Positions 5,645 to 9,933 of a DNA stretch of 9,933 nt are shown piece after piece. Source of the stretch: Frankiales bacterium (GTDB taxonomy: Bacteria > Actinomycetota > Actinomycetes > Mycobacteriales > SCTD01); contig JAODNS010000282.1 of assembly GCA_025465145.1 (NCBI GenBank), positions 1-9,933 of the forward strand, written 5' to 3'. Position 1 is the first letter of the stretch, and the number at the start of each line of letters is the position of its first letter. Position numbers and translations under genes: made by a program. The notes beneath the pieces are model-generated. The model saw only the letters and a program-made list of their open reading frames with translations. It was not told the origin of the DNA and did no database searches.

Positions 5645-7294
5645 ATGACGGAGCTCTCCATCCGCCCGGAGGAGATCCGCGACGCGATCGAGCGGTACGT
5701 CTCGTCGTACACGCCCGAGACCACTCGCGAGGAGGTCGGACGGGTCCTGGAGACCGGTGACGGCATCGCGCGCGTCGAGGGCCTGCAGTCGACGATGACG
5801 AACGAGCTGCTCGAGTTCTCGGGCGGCGTGCTGGGCCTGGCGCTGAACCTCGACGAGCGCGAGATCGGCTGCGTCATCCTTGGCGACGCGACGCACATCG
5901 AGGAGGGCCAGGAGGTCCGCCGTACGGGTGAGATCCTCTCGGTCCCCGTCGGCGACGGGTTCCTCGGCCGCGTGGTCGACCCGCTCGGCAAGCCGCTCGA
6001 CGGCAAGGGCGAGATCGCCGCCGAGACGACCAGGATCCTCGAGCTGCAGGCGCCCAGCGTCGTGCAGCGCCAGCCCGTCACCGAGCCGCTGCAGACCGGC
6101 ATCAAGGCCGTCGACGCCATGACGGCCATCGGCCGCGGCCAGCGCCAGCTGATCATCGGGGACCGCCAGACCGGCAAGTCCGCGGTGGCGATCGATGCGA
6201 TCATCAACCAGAAGGACAACTGGGCGAGCGGCGACCCGAAGAAGCAGGTCAAGTGCATCTACGTCGCGATCGGCCAGAAGGGGTCGACGATCGCCGAGAT
6301 CGCCGGGCGCCTCGAGGAGGCTGGCGCGATGGAGTACACGACCATCGTCGCCGCCCCCGCGTCGCAGCCCGCCGGCTTCAAGTACCTCGCCCCGTACACC
6401 GGCTCGGCGATCGGCCAGCACTGGATGTACCAGGGCCAGCACGCGCTGATCGTCTTCGACGACCTGTCCAAGCAGGCCGACGCCTACCGCGCCATCTCGC
6501 TGCTGCTGCGCCGCCCGCCGGGCCGCGAGGCCTACCCGGGTGACGTCTTCTACCTGCACTCGCGCCTGCTCGAGCGCTGCGCGAAGCTGAGCGACGAGCT
6601 CGGCGGCGGCTCGATGACCGGCCTGCCGCTCATCGAGACCAAGGGCAATGACGTCTCGGCGTTCATCCCGACCAACGTCATCTCGATCACCGACGGCCAG
6701 ATCTTCCTCGAGACTGATCTGTTCAACAGCGGTGTGCGTCCGGCCATCAACGTCGGCATCTCGGTGTCTCGCGTCGGCGGCAACGCGCAGATCAAGGCGA
6801 TGAAGCAGGTCTCCGGGCGCCTGCGCCTCGACCTGGCCCAGTACCGCGAGCTCGAGTCGTTCGCGGCCTTCGGCTCCGACCTCGACAAGGCCTCCAAGGC
6901 CCAGCTCGAGCGCGGTGCCCGGCTGGTCGAGCTGCTCAAGCAGGGCCAGTACGCGCCGTTCCCGGTCGAGCACCAGGTCGTGTCGATCTGGGCCGGGACC
7001 AACGGCCACCTCGACATCGTCCCCGTCAAGGACATCCGCCGCTTCGAGGCGGAGTTCCTTGACTACCTGGGCCGCTCGCACCAGGGGATCTTCGACGCGA
7101 TCGTCCAGACCGGGAAGCTCGAGGACACCACCATCGAGCAGCTCGAGCGCGCCATCGGCGACTTCTCCAAGCAGTTCCAGACCTCGGAGGGCCAGCCGCT
7201 GGTCAAGGAGGCCGAGGCCGAGGCGATGGACAAGGACGAGCAGGGCCAGGACACGATCACCCGGCACAAGCGCCCGGCCCCGAAGAAGTCCTAG
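5645..7294 (+). CDS. atpA: F1Fo-ATP synthase subunit alpha
   Basis: The non-catalytic nucleotide-binding subunit of F1, alternating with beta in the alpha3-beta3 hexamer. The product has 549 residues, against 513 in E. coli. The P-loop GDRQTGKS spans 172-179, the Walker B strand IVFDD ends at D272-D273, and the arginine finger that reaches the beta site is R376 in SVSRVGG. The last 30 or so residues (about 520-549) form a charged tail with EAEAEAMDKDEQ and a basic end, an extension seen in actinobacterial alpha subunits. In mycobacteria that tail is reported to suppress ATP hydrolysis. The ATG follows GAGG at 5634-5637 with a seven-base spacing. atpG starts three bases after the stop. Confidence 0.98.
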   Translation: MTELSIRPEEIRDAIERYVSSYTPETTREEVGRVLETGDGIARVEGLQSTMTNELLEFSGGVLGLALNLDEREIGCVILGDATHIEEGQEVRRTGEILSVPVGDGFLGRVVDPLGKPLDGKGEIAAETTRILELQAPSVVQRQPVTEPLQTGIKAVDAMTAIGRGQRQLIIGDRQTGKSAVAIDAIINQKDNWASGDPKKQVKCIYVAIGQKGSTIAEIAGRLEEAGAMEYTTIVAAPASQPAGFKYLAPYTGSAIGQHWMYQGQHALIVFDDLSKQADAYRAISLLLRRPPGREAYPGDVFYLHSRLLERCAKLSDELGGGSMTGLPLIETKGNDVSAFIPTNVISITDGQIFLETDLFNSGVRPAINVGISVSRVGGNAQIKAMKQVSGRLRLDLAQYRELESFAAFGSDLDKASKAQLERGARLVELLKQGQYAPFPVEHQVVSIWAGTNGHLDIVPVKDIRRFEAEFLDYLGRSHQGIFDAIVQTGKLEDTTIEQLERAIGDFSKQFQTSEGQPLVKEAEAEAMDKDEQGQDTITRHKRPAPKKS

Positions 7295-7297
7295 TAC

Positions 7298-8200
7298 ATG
7301 GGTGCCCAGCTCCGCGTCTACCGCCGACGCATCCGGTCGGTCCAGTCGACGAAGAAGATCACGCGCGCGATGGAGCTCATCGCGGCGTCGCGGATCGCCA
7401 AGGCGCAGGCCGCAGTGACCGCGTCGCAGCCGTACGCGCGTGAGATCACCAACGTGATCTCGGCCCTGGCGTCGCAGTCGGTCATCGACCACCCGCTGGT
7501 GAGCGAGAAGCCCGACCCGTCACGCGCGGCGGTGCTCGTCATCACCAGCGACCGCGGCCTCGCCGGCGGCTACAACGCCAACGCGCTCAAGGCGGCCGAG
7601 GGGCTGTACTCGCTGCTGCGCACCGAGGGCAAGGACCCGGTCGTGTACGCCGTCGGACGCAAGGCGGTTGCCTACTACAAGTTCCGTGGCCGCGAGCTCG
7701 CGGGCAGCTGGACCGGGTTCTCGGAGCAGCCGACGTACGCGGCGGCCAAGGAAGTCGCGGACACCCTGATCGAGGCGTTCGTCACGCCCACCGACGAAGG
7801 CGGCGTCGACGAGATCCACCTCGTCTACACCGAGTTCGTCTCCGCGCTGACGCAACGGCCCGAGGCGCGGCGCATCCTGCCGCTCGTCGTGGTCGAGTCC
7901 GAGGAGGAGGCCCCGGACGGGCCCCTGCCGCTCTACGAGTTCGAGCCGGACGCCGAATCGCTGCTCGACGCGCTGCTGCCGCGGTACGTCGAGACCCGCG
8001 TGTTCGCGGCGATGCTCGAGGCGGCGGCGTCGGAGTCCGCGTCCCGCCGGCGGGCCATGAAGGCCGCGACGGACAACGCGGACGAGCTCATCAAGACCCT
8101 GACCCGTGCGGCCAACGCCGCCCGTCAGGCCGAGATCACCCAAGAGATCAGCGAGATCGTCGGCGGCGCGGATGCGCTCGCCTCATCAGGGAGTGAGTAG
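7298..8200 (+). CDS. atpG: F1Fo-ATP synthase subunit gamma
   Basis: The central rotor shaft of F1. The product has 300 residues (E. coli 287). The N-terminal helix has the family start GAQLRVYRRRIRSVQSTKKI followed by TRAMELIAASR. The Rossmann-like core shows ITSDRGLAGGYNAN at 82-95. The C-terminal helix carries the conserved RAANAARQAEITQEISEIVGG. A short acidic insertion near residues 163-168 (PTDEGG) lies where mycobacterial gamma has a longer special loop. The long mycobacterial loop itself is absent. Translation is probably coupled to atpA: the gap is three bases and only a weak purine stretch (GAAGAAG) precedes the start. The gene ends with a double stop, TAG TAG, directly before the atpD ATG. 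Confidence 0.97.
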   Translation: MGAQLRVYRRRIRSVQSTKKITRAMELIAASRIAKAQAAVTASQPYAREITNVISALASQSVIDHPLVSEKPDPSRAAVLVITSDRGLAGGYNANALKAAEGLYSLLRTEGKDPVVYAVGRKAVAYYKFRGRELAGSWTGFSEQPTYAAAKEVADTLIEAFVTPTDEGGVDEIHLVYTEFVSALTQRPEARRILPLVVVESEEEAPDGPLPLYEFEPDAESLLDALLPRYVETRVFAAMLEAAASESASRRRAMKAATDNADELIKTLTRAANAARQAEITQEISEIVGGADALASSGSE

Positions 8201-8203
8201 TAG

Positions 8204-9649
8204 ATGACTGTCACCGCGGAGAGCCCCAGCACGCCGAAGCAGGGCGGCACCGGTCGCGTCGCGCGCGTCATCGGCCCAGTCGTCGACGTCGAGTTCGCGC
8301 CCGACGAGATGCCGGAGATCTACAACGCCCTCGAGGTCGAGCGCACAATGGGCGGCGAGACCACCGTCCTGACGCTCGAGGTCGCGCAGCACATCGGCGA
8401 CAACCTCGTGCGCGGCATCGCCATGCAGCCGACGGACGGTCTCGTCCGCGGCGCGTCGGTCGCCGACACGGGTGCGCCGATCTCGGTGCCCGTCGGCGAC
8501 GTCACCAAGGGCCACGTCTTCAACGCCCTGGGCAAGCCGTTGGACGTGTCCGAGGACAGCCTCGACATCCAGGTGCGCTGGCCGATCCACCGGCCGTCGC
8601 CGGACTTCGACCAGCTCGAGAGCAAGACCGAGATGTTCGTGACCGGCATCAAGGTCATCGACCTGCTCGCACCGTACGTCTCCGGCGGGAAGATCGGCAT
8701 GTTCGGCGGTGCCGGTGTCGGCAAGACTGTCGTCATCCAGGAGATGATCTACCGCGTTGCCGAGAACTTCGGTGGTGTGTCGGTGTTCGCCGGCGTCGGC
8801 GAGCGCACCCGTGAGGGCAACGACCTGTTCGGCGAGATGACCGAGTCGGGCGTCATCGACAAGACCGCGCTGGTCTTCGGCCAGATGGACGAGCCGCCGG
8901 GCGTTCGCCTCCGCGTCGCGCTGTCCGCGCTGACGATGGCGGAGTACTTCCGCGACGTGCAGAAGCAGGACGTGCTGCTGTTCATCGACAACATCTTCCG
9001 CTTCACCCAGGCCGGTTCCGAGGTCTCGACGCTGCTCGGCCGCATGCCGTCGGCCGTCGGCTACCAGCCGACCCTCGCCGACGAGATGGGCGTGCTGCAG
9101 GAGCGCATCACCTCGACGCGTGGTCACTCGATCACGTCGCTGCAGGCGATCTACGTCCCCGCCGACGACATCACCGACCCGGCGCCGCACACCACCTTCA
9201 CGCACCTCGACGCGACGACCGTGCTCAACCGCGCGATCTCCGAGCTGGGCATTTACCCGGCCGTCGACCCGCTGGACAGCACCAGCCGCATCCTCGACCC
9301 GAAGTACATCGGCGAGCGCCACTACAACGTCGCCCGCGAGGTGCAGCGCATCCTGCAGCGCTACAAGGACCTGCAGGACATCATCGCCATCCTCGGCATC
9401 GACGAGCTGTCCGAGGACGACAAGGTCCTGGTCAACCGGGCCCGCCGCATCCAGCGCTTCCTGTCGCAGCCGTTCTACGTGGCGGAGCAGTTCACCGGCC
9501 AGCCCGGCAAGACGGTGCAGCTCGAGGAGACGATCGCGTCGTTCAAGGCCCTGTGCCGCGGCGACTACGACCACATCCCCGAGCAGGCGTTCTTCCTGTG
9601 CGGCGGCATCGAGGACGTCGAGGCCAACGCCAAGAAGCTGGCCTCCTAG
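8204..9649 (+). CDS. atpD: F1Fo-ATP synthase subunit beta
   Basis: The catalytic subunit that makes ATP from ADP and phosphate. The product has 481 residues (E. coli 460), with a slightly longer N-terminus. The P-loop GGAGVGKT spans 168-175, the catalytic glutamate is E200 in GERTREGNDL, the Walker B strand is DVLLFID ending at D262, and the DELSEED lever appears as DELSEDD at 400-406. AGGGAG at 8188-8193, inside the end of atpG, serves as ribosome binding site ten bases from the ATG. The last 27 residues (455-481, from YDHIPEQ to KKLAS) are a normal beta C-terminus, but their DNA reappears 284 bp downstream at the end of the window. A strong stem-loop begins 30 nt after the stop. Confidence 0.98.
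   Translation: MTVTAESPSTPKQGGTGRVARVIGPVVDVEFAPDEMPEIYNALEVERTMGGETTVLTLEVAQHIGDNLVRGIAMQPTDGLVRGASVADTGAPISVPVGDVTKGHVFNALGKPLDVSEDSLDIQVRWPIHRPSPDFDQLESKTEMFVTGIKVIDLLAPYVSGGKIGMFGGAGVGKTVVIQEMIYRVAENFGGVSVFAGVGERTREGNDLFGEMTESGVIDKTALVFGQMDEPPGVRLRVALSALTMAEYFRDVQKQDVLLFIDNIFRFTQAGSEVSTLLGRMPSAVGYQPTLADEMGVLQERITSTRGHSITSLQAIYVPADDITDPAPHTTFTHLDATTVLNRAISELGIYPAVDPLDSTSRILDPKYIGERHYNVAREVQRILQRYKDLQDIIAILGIDELSEDDKVLVNRARRIQRFLSQPFYVAEQFTGQPGKTVQLEETIASFKALCRGDYDHIPEQAFFLCGGIEDVEANAKKLAS
9566..9642 (+). repeat. 77-bp direct repeat, copy 1 (native 3' end of atpD)
   Basis: This stretch encodes the C-terminus of the beta subunit and is identical, base for base, to 9850-9926. It is the original copy, since it sits in its expected place in atpD. 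At its left edge the two contexts also share GGCGA (9560-9564 and 9844-9848) before a single mismatch. At the right edge three bases differ (CTC against GGG), and then CTAG matches again. Confidence 0.95.
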
Positions 9650-9679
9650 CCGGACGCTCCACCCGACCGTCAGCACGAC

Positions 9680-9716
9680 CCTCGGGCCGGCCGCCTCCCC
9701 GGCGGCCGGCCCGAGG
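9680..9716 (+). terminator. Perfect 16-bp GC-rich stem-loop between atpD and atpC
   Basis: The left arm CCTCGGGCCGGCCGCC (9680-9695) pairs with the right arm 9701-9716 without a mismatch around a five-base loop, TCCCC. No T-tract follows, so this is not a classical intrinsic terminator. Actinobacteria often have such U-less hairpins after genes. Because atpC starts 40 bases later in the same direction, the element may act as a partial terminator, an RNA-processing site or an mRNA-stabilising 3' end for the atpB-to-atpD message, lowering epsilon output. The role is inferred; the hairpin itself is plain in the sequence. Confidence 0.7.
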
Positions 9717-9741
9717 CGCACCACCCCCCACACGACACTCC

Positions 9742-9750
9742 AGGAGAGGA
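9742..9750 (+). promoter_or_regulatory. Ribosome binding site of atpC
   Basis: AGGAGAGGA lies six bases before GTG 9757. It is a strong Shine-Dalgarno sequence and confirms that the atpC start is genuine, although the rest of that gene is abnormal. Confidence 0.75.
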
Positions 9751-9756
9751 CACCCC

Positions 9757-9933
9757 GTGGCTGAGCTCCACGTCGAGCTGGTCTCGGTCGAGCGCGAGGT
9801 CTGGTCGGGCGAGGCCACGCAGGTCGTTGCCAAGACCACCGAGGGCGAGTACGACCACATCCCCGAGCAGGCGTTCTTCCTGTGCGGCGGCATCGAGGAC
9901 GTCGAGGCCAACGCCAAGAAGCTGGCGGGCTAG
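9757..9933 (+). CDS. atpC: Subunit epsilon start, abnormal: in-frame chimera with the atpD C-terminus
   Basis: Residues 1-31 (MAELHVELVSVEREVWSG through TTEGE) are a typical start of the epsilon subunit, the rotor protein that links gamma to the c-ring and regulates ATP hydrolysis. A normal protein would continue with a segment like IGxLPGHxPLL and run to about 120-140 residues with a beta-sandwich and, usually, C-terminal helices. Here residues 32-58 are instead the last 27 residues of beta (YDHIPEQ onward), identical except Gly for the final Ser, and a TAG ends the frame at the last base of the window. Such a 58-residue product lacks most of the sandwich and could not serve as epsilon. The start has a strong ribosome binding site and lies 107 nt after atpD. 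The simplest reading is a chimeric read or assembly end. A true duplication is possible, and an intact atpC could exist outside the window. Confidence 0.75.
   Translation: MAELHVELVSVEREVWSGEATQVVAKTTEGEYDHIPEQAFFLCGGIEDVEANAKKLAG
9850..9926 (+). repeat. 77-bp direct repeat, copy 2 (misplaced atpD 3' end inside atpC)
   Basis: Exact copy of 9566-9642, in the same orientation, 284 bp downstream, and in the same reading frame relative to the codons it encodes. It replaces atpC sequence after codon 31. The only material beyond it is GGGCTAG, which completes a Gly codon and a stop and ends the window. Confidence 0.95.

Noticed and set aside
4469..7492. A 1007-codon minus-strand open frame opposite atpF, atpH and atpA
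   Set aside because: It covers three strongly conserved genes, has the same low-complexity Asp/Arg/Leu/Val-rich composition, and lacks domain motifs. It is a shadow of codon bias.
8198..8203. Double TAG and the high TAG count as a sign of stop-codon recoding
   Set aside because: Every TAG falls where the protein family normally ends, and reading through would add unrelated residues. There is no sign of an altered code.

Overview
The window is high-GC DNA (G/C at most third codon positions, GTG starts at several genes) from an actinobacterium. All supported genes lie on the + strand. They follow the conserved actinobacterial order: (phosphatase tail) - glyA - wecA/rfe-like - atpI-like - atpZ-like - atpB-E-F-H-A-G-D-C. 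Mycobacterium tuberculosis has a comparable block (Rv1302 wecA, Rv1303, then atpB to atpC). Here, however, b (atpF) and delta (atpH) are separate genes and glyA sits directly in front, which fits a non-mycobacterial actinobacterium. I cannot name a genus from sequence alone.

Layout. Positions 3-113 hold the last codons of an upstream gene, probably a low-molecular-weight protein tyrosine phosphatase. glyA (127-1419, serine hydroxymethyltransferase) and a WecA/MraY-type polyprenyl-phosphate sugar-1-phosphate transferase (1429-2541) follow. Two small membrane proteins come next: an AtpI-like protein (2541-2939) and an AtpZ-like protein (2951-3172). From 3189 to 9649 the F1Fo-ATP synthase genes a, c, b, delta, alpha, gamma and beta are intact and tightly packed, with gaps of 2-46 nt or one-base TGATG overlaps. 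Motifs for proton transport (a-R186, c-E54) and catalysis (beta P-loop and E200, alpha R376) are all present, so a, c, b, delta, alpha, gamma and beta look functional. Together they would make ATP from the proton gradient. The WecA-like enzyme belongs to envelope glycan assembly and GlyA supplies glycine and one-carbon units.

Regulation. glyA, wecA and atpZ lack a convincing Shine-Dalgarno sequence, and each has a TANNNT hexamer 6-8 nt before the start codon, as expected for leaderless transcripts. Two of these hexamers contain the stop codon of the previous gene. A perfect 16-bp GC-rich stem-loop lies between atpD and atpC.

The one real anomaly is at the 3' edge. The epsilon gene (atpC) starts normally at 9757, but after 31 codons it switches in frame into a copy of the last 27 codons of atpD, with 77 bp of exact identity, and stops at the last base of the window. 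This is either a chimeric read or assembly end, or a genuine duplication that destroys epsilon. I consider the artefact more likely. Apart from this, the window is ordinary housekeeping DNA, and I found no new biological system in it.
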